34,419 nt of DNA from Sulfuritalea sp. (GTDB lineage: Bacteria > Pseudomonadota > Gammaproteobacteria > Burkholderiales > Rhodocyclaceae), in assembly GCA_016710465.1 (NCBI GenBank), contig JADJVS010000007.1, positions 1 to 34,419 of the forward strand. Direction: 5' to 3'. A model generated the notes under the pieces. It did not search any database, had not been told where the DNA came from, and saw only the letters and a list, made by a program, of their open reading frames with translations. The first letter of the stretch is position 1, and each line of letters opens with the position of its first letter. Shown one piece after another: positions 23,494 to 29,015 of the stretch. Made by a program: the position numbers and the translations under genes.

Positions 23494-24770
23494 CTGACTC
23501 TCCTCTTGTGCGCCTTGCGGCGCTTTGCTTTAAGAGCTTCGCGTTTGGCTTGCGCAATGCCGCCGCGCTGGCCGTTTGTGCCGCCTCTTGCGGACCTGTT
23601 TGCAAAATTTGACCGATCAACAGTCAAGGGGCTTTTGGCAAACGTTGCTGCAGAGAACACCATCCGCAGCCAGCTTGAAATGAATGCGCCTCCCATCACT
23701 CCACCCCCATCGAACCGCGCTCGCGGCGCTGGCGTGGCGCCGGCCGGTTGCTGCTCGGCTGCCTCGGCGACCTCAGCGGCGCGGGCGTTCGCCTCGTCCT
23801 CTTCGGACCAGTCGCTTTGCGCTGGATCTGCTTCGCGTTTCGGCATCTGCTGCGGAACGGTCTGGGGCTGCTTTTCGTCGGGATTCATGCGCTCGCTTTC
23901 TTCAGCGTCGCTGGGCTCGTCTTTTCTCGCCGCGCCTGGATTCACGACTGATTTGAGCCCTTGAGCGCCGGTCTTTTTGGCGCGATCATCTTGCTCGGCA
24001 GAAAACCAATCGTCCGGGCCGCTCATTCCGTCCTTGATGCTTGCGTAGATTTTGCGCAGGCTGACGATTTGCGCTGGCTGAATGGCGTCTATTCGGCGCT
24101 GGATGCGGGCCTCGACTTGCGCCTTTGTCACGCCGATTGAAGCAAACGCGGAAACCAGTTTCTGCACTGCTTCTTGGCTGGTATCTGCCGTCGCGTGCAT
24201 CGTTACCGCGCACTGATCTACAGCGGCCTCTGTCACGTCGCCAGGAATGATCGACAAGATGCAAGAGCGCACGCGGCGCTGCGCCATGTTGGCTACCAGC
24301 TCGTAAATCTCGCGCTCGTCTCTCGTCTTTCGGCCGCCGGACTTCGTGTCGATCCAGTGGCGAACGCGGAAATTCAGCGGGCGCTCAGTGTTGGTTTCCA
24401 GATCCCAGGCAAACGCCTTCACGTCGGAGTACCCAACGCCGTCCCGGTCCTGTCCGCGAGACATTTCGCTGAATCCGAACTTGATATTCCCCCATTGCTG
24501 CGCGATCGTCTCAGCAAGCCTAATGGTCGGACCGCTTACGTCTTGCCCGCCCTTTGCGTAGTTGTAGATTGCAGCATTTGCCAAAGACGGCCGGGTGCAG
24601 GAATTCAGAATGCGGTCCATCGCCGCTATCTGGTTGCGCGGATTCTGTTGCGCGATGACCATTGCCGCCTGAATTTCAGCGATTGCCCGGTGATGGTCTG
24701 AGGTTGCTGCGGAGCTTCCTGCCGCTTGCGGAGCAGAGCTTCCGAAAGGGTTTGAAACGACGTTGTTCAT
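23490..24770 (-). CDS. Uncharacterised recombination-module protein (annealing-protein candidate)
   Basis: A 426-residue protein behind AGGAGG, five bases from ATG 24770. Residues about 25-260 form a conserved phage domain: AEIQAAMVIAQQNPRNQIAA, then NSCTRPSLANAAIYNYAKGG, IRLAETIAQQWGNIKFG and EIYELVANMAQRRVRSCILS, ending IQPAQIVSLRKIYASIKDGM. The rest is a low-complexity, Glu/Pro-rich linker with a basic end (KREALKAKRRKAHKRRVR). I know this pattern from phage recombination operons but not under a proven function. It sits between the YqaJ exonuclease and the ATPase, in the place normally held by a single-strand annealing protein (RecT, Beta, Erf), and no other such gene is visible. The annealing role is therefore inference from context. 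Confidence 0.75.
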   Translation of the reverse strand: MNNVVSNPFGSSAPQAAGSSAATSDHHRAIAEIQAAMVIAQQNPRNQIAAMDRILNSCTRPSLANAAIYNYAKGGQDVSGPTIRLAETIAQQWGNIKFGFSEMSRGQDRDGVGYSDVKAFAWDLETNTERPLNFRVRHWIDTKSGGRKTRDEREIYELVANMAQRRVRSCILSIIPGDVTEAAVDQCAVTMHATADTSQEAVQKLVSAFASIGVTKAQVEARIQRRIDAIQPAQIVSLRKIYASIKDGMSGPDDWFSAEQDDRAKKTGAQGLKSVVNPGAARKDEPSDAEESERMNPDEKQPQTVPQQMPKREADPAQSDWSEEDEANARAAEVAEAAEQQPAGATPAPRARFDGGGVMGGAFISSWLRMVFSAATFAKSPLTVDRSNFANRSARGGTNGQRGGIAQAKREALKAKRRKAHKRRVR

Positions 24771-24781
24771 GACGCCTCCTG

Positions 24782-25732
24782 TTATTTGATGAGCAGCGGG
24801 CGGTTGCCGACTGTCGTGGTGATGAATTTCTTGATGTGGTCAGATGACGGCGACAGGTCGAGATACGCGGCCTGCCAGTCGGTTTTCTGGCTGTCCTTGT
24901 TGCTCTTCCATGTTGCTATCCGCTGGCCTTGGTAGATCACCGTTGCAGCCTTTCCGATGCGCGCCTTGATCTGCGTGGCGAGAACTTCGGCGCGAGCCTC
25001 GTGTCCTTTAATGGCGCCTTTCATGTGCTTCATTTCGGCGATCATTTCCGCCAGCTTGTTATCGGCCTCGATCACTTCTCCGCCGTCGCGCGCGTACAGC
25101 CACTTCACGTCATCTGCCGTCTCTGGGTCTGGTGGCTCGCGGTCCTGTACTCGGCGCCAGAATTCAAGTTCTCGCTCACGAATTCCGGCGATCGTCTCTT
25201 CGTCGCGCTCGATCCAATGCACGCGCGGCCGGTCGTCGAACCCGGTCAGCGCGGCCACTACAGCGCGGCGGCGCGGCTGGATCATCAAGCCGTGCATCAC
25301 TTGGGCGGCGTAGTAGATCGGGATTTCGTCCGTCTCTTCTTCGCCCCAAAACTTTGCGGCGAACGGGATAACGGTCTTGGCTTCGCCGTTGGTCGGCTCG
25401 CCGTCGATCAGCAGTTCCAGGTCGATTTCTGCGGCCAGGAACGGGAACGTGGGATCTGCGTAGCGCTGGTTTCGCGCAACCAATTCAACCTCGTGGCCGC
25501 GCTCGCGCAGTTCGTCGACGAGCATTTCAACGACGATCGGTTCCCAGCGCTTGCCGCGCCGGAAAAGCTTTGCCTTGTCGGCGGGCGTCTCTTCTTCGAC
25601 GGCTGCGCCGGTCTTTTCCAAGTACAGAGCAAAGGCAGATTTCCAAGGAGATATGCCAAGTATTGATGCCACGTCGCTGCCGCCGATGTAGGTCGTCCTG
25701 TCGGGCGTGTAGATTTCTTGCTCCGCGTTCAT
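24782..25732 (-). CDS. YqaJ-type viral exonuclease
   Basis: A 316-residue nuclease of the PD-(D/E)XK superfamily (YqaJ viral recombinase domain, functional analogue of lambda Exo). Visible motifs are GGSDVASILGISPWKSAF (17-34), RRGKRWEPIVVEM with Glu64, FLAAEIDLEL with Asp104, GEAKT with the catalytic Glu117-x-Lys119, and YYAAQVMHGL with Gln144. All catalytic residues are present. A C-terminal helical part (ADNKLAEMIAEMKHMKGAIK) follows, ending in IYQGQRIATWKSNKDSQKTD, a usual tail of this family. It degrades one strand of linear DNA to make 3' overhangs for annealing. It starts behind GGAG in overlap with the upstream gene. Confidence 0.92.
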   Translation of the reverse strand: MNAEQEIYTPDRTTYIGGSDVASILGISPWKSAFALYLEKTGAAVEEETPADKAKLFRRGKRWEPIVVEMLVDELRERGHEVELVARNQRYADPTFPFLAAEIDLELLIDGEPTNGEAKTVIPFAAKFWGEEETDEIPIYYAAQVMHGLMIQPRRRAVVAALTGFDDRPRVHWIERDEETIAGIRERELEFWRRVQDREPPDPETADDVKWLYARDGGEVIEADNKLAEMIAEMKHMKGAIKGHEARAEVLATQIKARIGKAATVIYQGQRIATWKSNKDSQKTDWQAAYLDLSPSSDHIKKFITTTVGNRPLLIK

Positions 25733-25968
25733 GCGTCAATCTCCATGTCGAATTCAATTCTCAGGTTGTCGAGCATTAGCCCGAGTTGCAGCCGGCAGGC
25801 GCGCTCGTCTTTCGCCGCAAGAGCGGCGCCTGCCAAAGCAAGCTGGCGGTTCAAGTCGCGAAGCAGCGCGCGCATCGATTGCTTCTCTTCGTCCGGGCCG
25901 TCCGAGTCGAACTGCGGGCAGTACGGCCCATAGCCGATGTCGCCAGGGCCAGGGGCTCTAAACATCAT
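25729..25968 (-). CDS. Small helical hypothetical protein
   Basis: Starts at the first of two ATGs at 25968, behind GGAGAA, giving 79 residues. A Gly/Pro-rich start (MMFRAPGPGDIGYGPYCPQF) is followed by acidic SDGPDEEKQ and a long helix (MRALLRDLNRQLALAGAALA, then AKDERACRLQLGLMLDNLRI). The frame is open much further upstream, but that part is the shadow of the Ala/Trp-repeat gene. It overlaps YqaJ in ATGA style, so it belongs to the recombination operon. The 'LxxLNxxLAxAxxALxAxDxxxCxLQLxxMLDxLxIE' helix looks like a conserved phage accessory, but I cannot name it. Confidence 0.65.
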   Translation of the reverse strand: MMFRAPGPGDIGYGPYCPQFDSDGPDEEKQSMRALLRDLNRQLALAGAALAAKDERACRLQLGLMLDNLRIEFDMEIDA

Positions 25969-26524
25969 GGTTCTCCGAGCAGAAAGCACGCCTGAATTCT
26001 TTTTCCTGTGCAAATGCCATTGCGTCGCCCAATGCTTCTGCCTTTTCTGCAGACCGTGCAGCGGCCCGTACAGCGGCCCGCGCAGTGGCCCACGCGGCTC
26101 CACCAGCGGCTCCTCTTTCGGCGGCGGACCATACTGCGGACCATGATGCGGAACTTTCGCAGGGCCGCGTAGCGGCCATTGCTGCGTCCCACGCGCTGGA
26201 CCACGCCGATCGCAGATCATCTTCTGTTGCCGCTCCTGACGCATACTGTTCAGCAACGTCAATCGCATCTACAGATCGCTTGTCAGCCATCAGATGTTGC
26301 ACTTGGCGAGCGCACCATACTGCGAACAACCGAATCTTTTTGTCGTGTCCAGATACTGCGCACAAGCACCAGATAGCCTCATCAACCCCGTTGCTATCAA
26401 TGATTGTTGCCAGCGAAATATTGTGGCTGTCTTTCTCCGACAATCCAAGGTGGGCGATAAGCTTATTAAACTCATCAGAGCAAGGCCCGTGTTTTTTGAT
26501 TCCTGAAAGAGTTACGCAGATCAC
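25958..26524 (-). CDS. Phage protein with Ala/Trp-rich helical repeats
   Basis: I place the start at GTG 26524 (188 residues), which overlaps the upstream stop as GTGA; two further GTGs, six and nine bases upstream, are in frame. The N-terminal part (GIKKHGPCSDEFNKLIAHLG, then NGVDEAIWCLCAVSGHDKKI) leads into the block IRLFAVWCARQVQHLMADKR, then SVDAIDVAEQYASGAATEDD. This 'RLFAxWCxRQVxHLMxDxRSxxAIxVAExxA' motif is frequent in phage proteins that continue with Ala/Trp repeats, as here: WSSAWDAAMAATR, SWSAVWSAAERGAAGGAAWA, RAAVRAAARSAEKAEA. Function unknown. The repeats give a locally repetitive DNA pattern (GCGGCCCG-like units at 26050-26110). Confidence 0.75.
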   Translation of the reverse strand: MICVTLSGIKKHGPCSDEFNKLIAHLGLSEKDSHNISLATIIDSNGVDEAIWCLCAVSGHDKKIRLFAVWCARQVQHLMADKRSVDAIDVAEQYASGAATEDDLRSAWSSAWDAAMAATRPCESSASWSAVWSAAERGAAGGAAWATARAAVRAAARSAEKAEALGDAMAFAQEKEFRRAFCSENHDV

Positions 26525-26814
26525 CACGCCCACCCTGCAATCAACTCTTTCGCCGGATCGAATAGCGCGGCAAAAAGGACGACGGTCACGACCAGCCCGC
26601 AGAAAATCCCCGCCGCCTTATCTCCGCGTGAAAGCTCGACGCGCGGGGCGACTAGCAAGCGCTGCTCCGATGGAGTCAGATTGCACGCCTTTATCGTCTC
26701 GGCCGCAACTTCGGCCCATGTATGCGCGGCGTTGTACATTTTCTGGTCGAAGGCCGTGATTGCTGATTCAAGCGCCAGGCGGCCACGACGGTCGCGTGAT
26801 TCGTTCGTATTCAT
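26521..26814 (-). CDS. Small protein with C-terminal membrane anchor
   Basis: A 97-residue protein with start MNTNESRDRRGRLALESAIT at 26814; earlier codons of the open frame are a shadow. The soluble part is helical (ESAITAFDQKMYNAAHTWAE, then VAAETIKACNLTPSEQRLL). The C-terminus holds one membrane helix (AAGIFCGLVVTVVLFAALF), then DPAKELIAGWAW. Function unknown. Start and stop overlap both neighbours by four bases, a sign of coupled translation across this run of small early genes. Confidence 0.65.
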   Translation of the reverse strand: MNTNESRDRRGRLALESAITAFDQKMYNAAHTWAEVAAETIKACNLTPSEQRLLVAPRVELSRGDKAAGIFCGLVVTVVLFAALFDPAKELIAGWAW

Positions 26815-27131
26815 TCCGGAACCCCCGTTCTTCTGGCGCGATCCAAAAGGTTCGCGGAGACGATTCGCTCGTTCAGATCGGCGATTGTCTTCTCTGCGGC
26901 ACAAAGCTTGTCTCCGAGGCGCGCAATCTCGGCGCGCATGGCGTCCTCGCGGGCGATCCCTTGCTGGATTACGTCAAGCGCGGACAGGTGGCTATCACGC
27001 AGCTCGTTTGCCGCCTGCTCGAAGCGCTTTGCCTTTTCGGCAAGCCGTGCATTACCAGCAAGCAGACGATCAATGTCGTTCGCTGCTTCCGCCGCGCGCC
27101 TTTCGGCGCAACTCCGTGCAATATCAATCAT
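26811..27131 (-). CDS. Coiled-coil hypothetical protein
   Basis: A 106-residue protein with start MIDIARSCAERRAAEAANDI at 27131, behind GGAGG nine bases upstream; an ATG three codons earlier is closer to that site. It is almost entirely helical with heptad repeats: LLAGNARLAEKAKRFEQAAN, then AEIARLGDKLCAAEKTIADL and NERIVSANLL. It looks like a small early phage coiled-coil protein. No family function is recognised. It overlaps the membrane-protein gene upstream by eight bases and the next gene by four. Confidence 0.62.
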   Translation of the reverse strand: MIDIARSCAERRAAEAANDIDRLLAGNARLAEKAKRFEQAANELRDSHLSALDVIQQGIAREDAMRAEIARLGDKLCAAEKTIADLNERIVSANLLDRARRTGVPE

Positions 27132-27264
27132 GATTGCCAATCCTCCATTTTTGGGCTTCGTCTTCCAGCTCTTTTAGTGAGCGAATCGCCCACTTTGTCA
27201 GCGGCCAGATAGAGAGAATGGCCACAACAAGAAACGCGAGAAACACATTTGCAACGGTCATCAT
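27124..27264 (-). CDS. Very small membrane protein
   Basis: A 46-residue protein starting at one of two ATGs (27264 or 27261), behind AGGGG at 27276-27271. It reads MMTVANVFLAFLVVAILSIW, then PLTKWAIRSLKELEDEAQKW and a short end. Residues about 4-22 form one membrane helix, followed by an amphipathic charged helix. The frame is open upstream through the zinc-ribbon gene, but that gene's own coding frame ends at 27275, so I treat the two as separate. Function unknown. Confidence 0.55.
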   Translation of the reverse strand: MMTVANVFLAFLVVAILSIWPLTKWAIRSLKELEDEAQKWRIGNHD

Positions 27265-27274
27265 GTCGAGACCC

Positions 27275-27390
27275 CTAAACCTGGTGCGTTTTGCCGCAGC
27301 CGGCAGCGCCCAGTCGCCGCGCCCGGCCCGGCCCTTGTCCTGAAACTCGCTCTTGCAAGAGCATTTCAGCAAAATGTCTTCGTGTTTCAT
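27275..27390 (-). pseudogene. Small zinc-ribbon-like phage protein, one frameshift
   Basis: Starts at ATG 27390, seven bases behind GGAGGGG. The first frame reads MKHEDILLKCSCKSEFQDKG, matching the start of a small phage family with 'CxCxxxFQDxxYGxGxRV...CTVCGKxH'. Adding one G to the GGG run at about 27345 moves it to the frame PGRARRLGAAGCGKTHQV, which ends at TAG 27275 with the family's CGKTH-like tail. The unshifted frame instead runs on into the membrane protein. I infer one lost base. The second CxxC of the family appears reduced to a single Cys here. Likely a metal-binding early protein of unknown role. Confidence 0.5.
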
Positions 27391-27535
27391 GTTGCGGCCC
27401 CTCCGTTGGTTTGGTGCCGTCTTTCCGGCTGTCTGGCTTCTTTCGTTTGTGTGCCTTACGCCAGCCGTTCGGCGCTGGTCCCGTACTGCCGGCCTGGAAG
27501 CCTGGCCGCCTTCACGGCCCCGCCCGCCTTTCAGT

Positions 27536-27558
27536 AAAAAGCCTCGTGATCCCACGAG
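27536..27558 (-). terminator. Intrinsic terminator in the leftward leader
   Basis: On the minus strand CTCGTG-GGAT-CACGAG forms a six-pair stem with a four-base loop, then GC and five T. It lies downstream of the first leftward ORF and upstream of the rest of the early operon. The operon can therefore be expressed only by read-through or antitermination, unless another promoter follows it. Confidence 0.7.
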
Positions 27559-27569
27559 TAGGGTGCCGG

Positions 27570-27658
27570 CAGTCTGTAGAGAGCACCCGGAGCGGGAGCC
27601 GATCTCCGTCCCGTTGGCCAAACGGGCAGGCTTACATCGGGGCGCCCTCTACGGACTG
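27570..27658 (-). ncRNA. Structured leader RNA candidate (three-way junction)
   Basis: Two 15-base arms (27570-27584 and 27644-27658) pair with 13 Watson-Crick pairs, one wobble and one mismatch. Between them lie two hairpins: CCCGTT/AACGGG with a five-base loop (27610-27626) and GGAG/CTCC with a five-base loop (27595-27607). The whole would fold as a three-way junction in the leftward transcript, just before the terminator at 27558-27536. It starts at the stop codon of the first ORF. The minus strand also carries TGCTCTCT (27585-27578), similar to boxA of antitermination sites. Prediction by eye; it may be a nut-like element or a leader switch. Confidence 0.45.
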
Positions 27659-27897
27659 TCTGCGGTAAAGCGCCATCGGCGGCAGCGTCGCGTCATGCTA
27701 GCGGCGCTTTCTTTCGGTCTGGCGAGGAAGACGGGGAGAGCCAGCCGGGTCCGGGTTTTCGGGGTTTGCACCGCCGATGGGTATTGCTCGTTGCGCCAGC
27801 GGTATCGCCTTCGCCTCATCTGCTCGCAAGCAGCGTCTTGGCTGTGCTGATTGGCCCGCTCGGGGCTTTTGCTGGCCGCCGCGTTGTGTTGCGGCAT
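27649..27897 (-). CDS. First leftward early ORF, arginine-rich (possible N-like antiterminator)
   Basis: An 82-residue, very basic protein beginning MPQHNAAASKSPERANQHSQ. Its ATG at 27897 lies six bases after the -10 box of the leftward promoter, so the transcript would begin at the A of the start codon. Residues about 27-40 (MRRRRYRWRNEQYPS) form an arginine-rich stretch like the RNA-binding motif of lambdoid N proteins, which are also short, basic and the first product of the leftward operon. The terminator downstream needs such a function. There is no overall similarity that I can see to known N proteins, which are very diverse. It could also be a non-coding leader; codon use is acceptable but not decisive. 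Confidence 0.4.
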   Translation of the reverse strand: MPQHNAAASKSPERANQHSQDAACEQMRRRRYRWRNEQYPSAVQTPKTRTRLALPVFLARPKESAASMTRRCRRWRFTADSP

Positions 27898-27903
27898 GGA
27901 CGA

Positions 27904-27932
27904 ACAATAGCGCGGCTAGTTGGCGCTGTCAA
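27904..27932 (-). promoter_or_regulatory. Leftward early promoter
   Basis: On the minus strand TTGACA (27932-27927), 17 bases, then TATTGT (27909-27904): a perfect -35, ideal spacing and a near-consensus -10. RNA should start at about 27897, the first base of an ATG. An operator copy (27908-27918) overlaps the -10 box, so binding would block it. Confidence 0.85.
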
Positions 27933-27968
27933 TAGCGGCGCTCTTGACACGCGCAACTAGCGGCGCTA
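27908..27968. repeat. Three operators TAGCG-N-CGCTA at 25-bp spacing
   Basis: Copies at 27908-27918 (TAGCGCGGCTA, one mismatch in the second half), 27933-27943 (TAGCGGCGCTC, one mismatch at the end) and 27958-27968 (TAGCGGCGCTA, perfect dyad). Starts are exactly 25 bp apart. The outer copies cover the two -10 boxes. The middle one exactly fills the 11 bases between the two -35 boxes. This is the expected target of the Cro-like protein encoded at 27980. Confidence 0.8.
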
Positions 27969-27972
27969 TTCT
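27944..27972 (+). promoter_or_regulatory. Rightward early promoter
   Basis: TTGACA (27944-27949), 17 bases, then TATTCT (27967-27972). Only seven bases separate the -10 box from the ATG at 27980, so the regulator's mRNA should have no leader or at most one base. The third operator (27958-27968) overlaps the start of the -10 box. Confidence 0.88.
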
Positions 27973-27979
27973 CTGCACC

Positions 27980-28192
27980 ATGAACAAAATTCTTGAAATC
28001 CGCACCAATTTTGGGCTTTCGCAGCGCGCCCTTGCTGACGCATTGGCGTTGTCTCAAGGCAATGTGTCGCACTACGAGTGCGGCCGCCAGGAAGTTCCGC
28101 CAGACGTTGCACGGCGACTGATTTCGTTTGCCGAGTCTCGCGGGGTGGCGCTGACGTTTGACGACATCTACGCGCAGAAGACCTCCGCATGA
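27980..28192 (+). CDS. Cro-like repressor (helix-turn-helix)
   Basis: A 70-residue DNA-binding protein, MNKILEIRTNFGLSQRALAD then ALALSQGNVSHYECGRQEVP. Residues about 13-33 form the helix-turn-helix of the Cro/CI (XRE) group: 'LSQRALADALALSQGNVSHYECG', with the usual Gln-Ala in helix 2 and a 'SxxNVSxYExGxxxxP' end. It is too small to carry a dimerisation or self-cleavage domain like CI. Its ATG is the first possible start after the promoter, which overlaps the operators, so it should repress its own and the leftward promoter. No ribosome binding site is present or possible if RNA starts at the ATG. The stop overlaps the next ATG. Confidence 0.88.
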   Translation: MNKILEIRTNFGLSQRALADALALSQGNVSHYECGRQEVPPDVARRLISFAESRGVALTFDDIYAQKTSA

Positions 28193-28383
28193 CTGCCGAG
28201 GGGGGGGGGGGGGGGGGGGCCTCTGGGAGCGCCAATGCTGCTCTTGTGGTGGCTGTTCTCATGATCACCTATCTCCTCCTGTCGCGCGTTCCGTTCGGTC
28301 GGTCAAGTCGCGCGCGCCAGCTTGCCGGCCCTTCGGGGCTGGCTTTTTTATTCTGTGCAATCCTGCGGGGCAAGGCGGCATGA
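28189..28383 (+). CDS. Small membrane-protein ORF with a poly-G tract
   Basis: A 64-residue ORF overlapping the cro stop (ATGA) and the next start (ATGA), a spacing typical of a real phage gene. It reads MTAE, a run of glycines and ASGSANAALVVAVLMITYLL, and so has one membrane helix (about residues 16-34) and a second hydrophobic stretch (GLAFLFCAIL). The glycines come from 20 consecutive G at 28200-28219. Any change of tract length not divisible by three would switch the frame off, so this could be a phase-variable gene. Against coding: a terminator (28324-28350) lies inside it, and the poly-G may be an artefact. A boxA-like TGCTCTTG lies at 28239-28246. Confidence 0.4.
   Translation: MTAEGGGGGGASGSANAALVVAVLMITYLLLSRVPFGRSSRARQLAGPSGLAFLFCAILRGKAA
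28200..28219 (+). repeat. Poly-G run of 20 bases
   Basis: Twenty consecutive G, ten bases after the cro stop, within the start of the 28189 ORF. Such a run is rare in bacterial and phage DNA outside phase-variable genes, and is also a known artefact of some sequencing chemistries. The flanks read CTGCCGA before and CCTCTGG after. Confidence 0.95.
28324..28350 (+). terminator. Intrinsic terminator after the Cro-like gene
   Basis: GCCGGCCC-TTCG-GGGCTGGC forms an eight-pair stem (one G-U) closed by the very stable TTCG tetraloop and followed by six T. It stands between the regulator and the rest of the rightward early operon, like tR1 in lambda. Its right half is identical over 18 bases to the hairpin at 20455-20472. 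Confidence 0.85.
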
Positions 28384-28574
28384 GCCATCAAGAGCAATAC
28401 GCTGACTCCGAGGCCAGATACCGGCGCGAGAACGCCCGCCCGCAAATCGCCGGCGGCTGGTTCTGCAAGAACTGCGGCGGCCAGTCGTTCTCGACGGCCG
28501 GCCGAAAACAACATTTGAGCGGCAAGGGGTGGTCCTGTGCCGCGTGCGTAGCAAAACGAGGAGAGAAGAAATGA
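28380..28574 (+). CDS. Small zinc-binding phage protein
   Basis: A 64-residue protein starting at ATG 28380, behind AAGG. It reads MSHQEQYADSEARYRRENAR, then WFCKNCGGQSFSTAGRKQHL and GWSCAACVAKRG. Two CxxC pairs (CKNC and CAAC, about 20 residues apart) form a zinc ribbon. It lies directly after the terminator and overlaps both neighbours by four bases. It is the rightward counterpart of the small Cys-rich gene that opens the leftward operon beyond its terminator. Function unknown; nucleic-acid binding is plausible. Confidence 0.68.
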   Translation: MSHQEQYADSEARYRRENARPQIAGGWFCKNCGGQSFSTAGRKQHLSGKGWSCAACVAKRGEKK

Positions 28575-28801
28575 CGACGTTCGTAAAGGCTGTCGCCGAG
28601 AAAGGCGCAGAATTCCAGCTGATCGAGGGCGGATACTTTGGCATTCCGAAGGCAGAAACCGCGCTCGATCGTGGCCTGGCGGATGTGAATGCCGAGCTGC
28701 GTAAAGAACTCACTGAGCTGCGCGCCGAGAACAATCGCCTGACGGCCGCGATTGATGCGATCAGCGGCACGATCGCAATCTACAGGGCGCATCAGCCATG
28801 A
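28571..28801 (+). CDS. Small coiled-coil hypothetical protein
   Basis: A 76-residue protein with start MTTFVKAVAEKGAEFQLIEG at 28571, behind GGAGAGAAGAA and overlapping the previous stop. The first 35 residues are mixed (FQLIEGGYFGIPKAETALDR). The rest is a helix with leucine heptads (LRKELTELRAENNRLTAAID), probably a coiled coil that dimerises the protein. No family name is known to me. It overlaps the next gene by four bases. Typical early-operon accessory. Confidence 0.65.
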   Translation: MTTFVKAVAEKGAEFQLIEGGYFGIPKAETALDRGLADVNAELRKELTELRAENNRLTAAIDAISGTIAIYRAHQP

Positions 28802-29015
28802 CCGAACAACAAAGGGCCGAGTACATGGCGGGGCTGTCGCGCAAACCGGCAACGACCGAGATAAAGGCGCGGCTTTGGGGGGCCGACATGGACACGCCGA
28901 CGGCGCGCACAACCGGGAGCCCTATCGCAAGGCGTTGTGTCTGCTCCTTGAGGTGGGTGGCAATCTACGGCGAGACGTTCGCCGAGGTCATTCGGCCTAC
29001 CGGGGGCGGATATGA
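28798..29015 (+). pseudogene. Hypothetical early protein, probable frameshift
   Basis: Starts at ATG 28798, overlapping the previous stop. The first frame reads MTEQQRAEYMAGLSRKPATT, then EIKARLWGADMDTPTA. From about 28905 the neighbouring frame looks better (HNREPYRKALCLLLEVGGNL, then RRDVRRGHSAYRGRI). It stops at 29015, overlapping the ATG at 29012 in the ATGA style seen throughout this operon. A one- or two-base change in the GCGCGC stretch at about 28898-28903 would join them. Alternatively the first frame simply runs on into the helicase sequence. I do not recognise the protein, and the frame choice is tentative. Confidence 0.35.

Noticed and set aside
23110..23620. N-terminal 170 residues of the long leftward frame 21752-23620
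   Set aside because: Composition is almost only Arg, Ala, Pro and His. It is the shadow of the ATPase N-terminus and RecT-slot gene ends; the ATPase starts at 23493 in another frame.
28752..28797. Upstream extension of the 28752 frame as a gene start
   Set aside because: It lies inside the coiled-coil gene 28571-28801. The ATG at 28798 with ATGA overlap is the better start.
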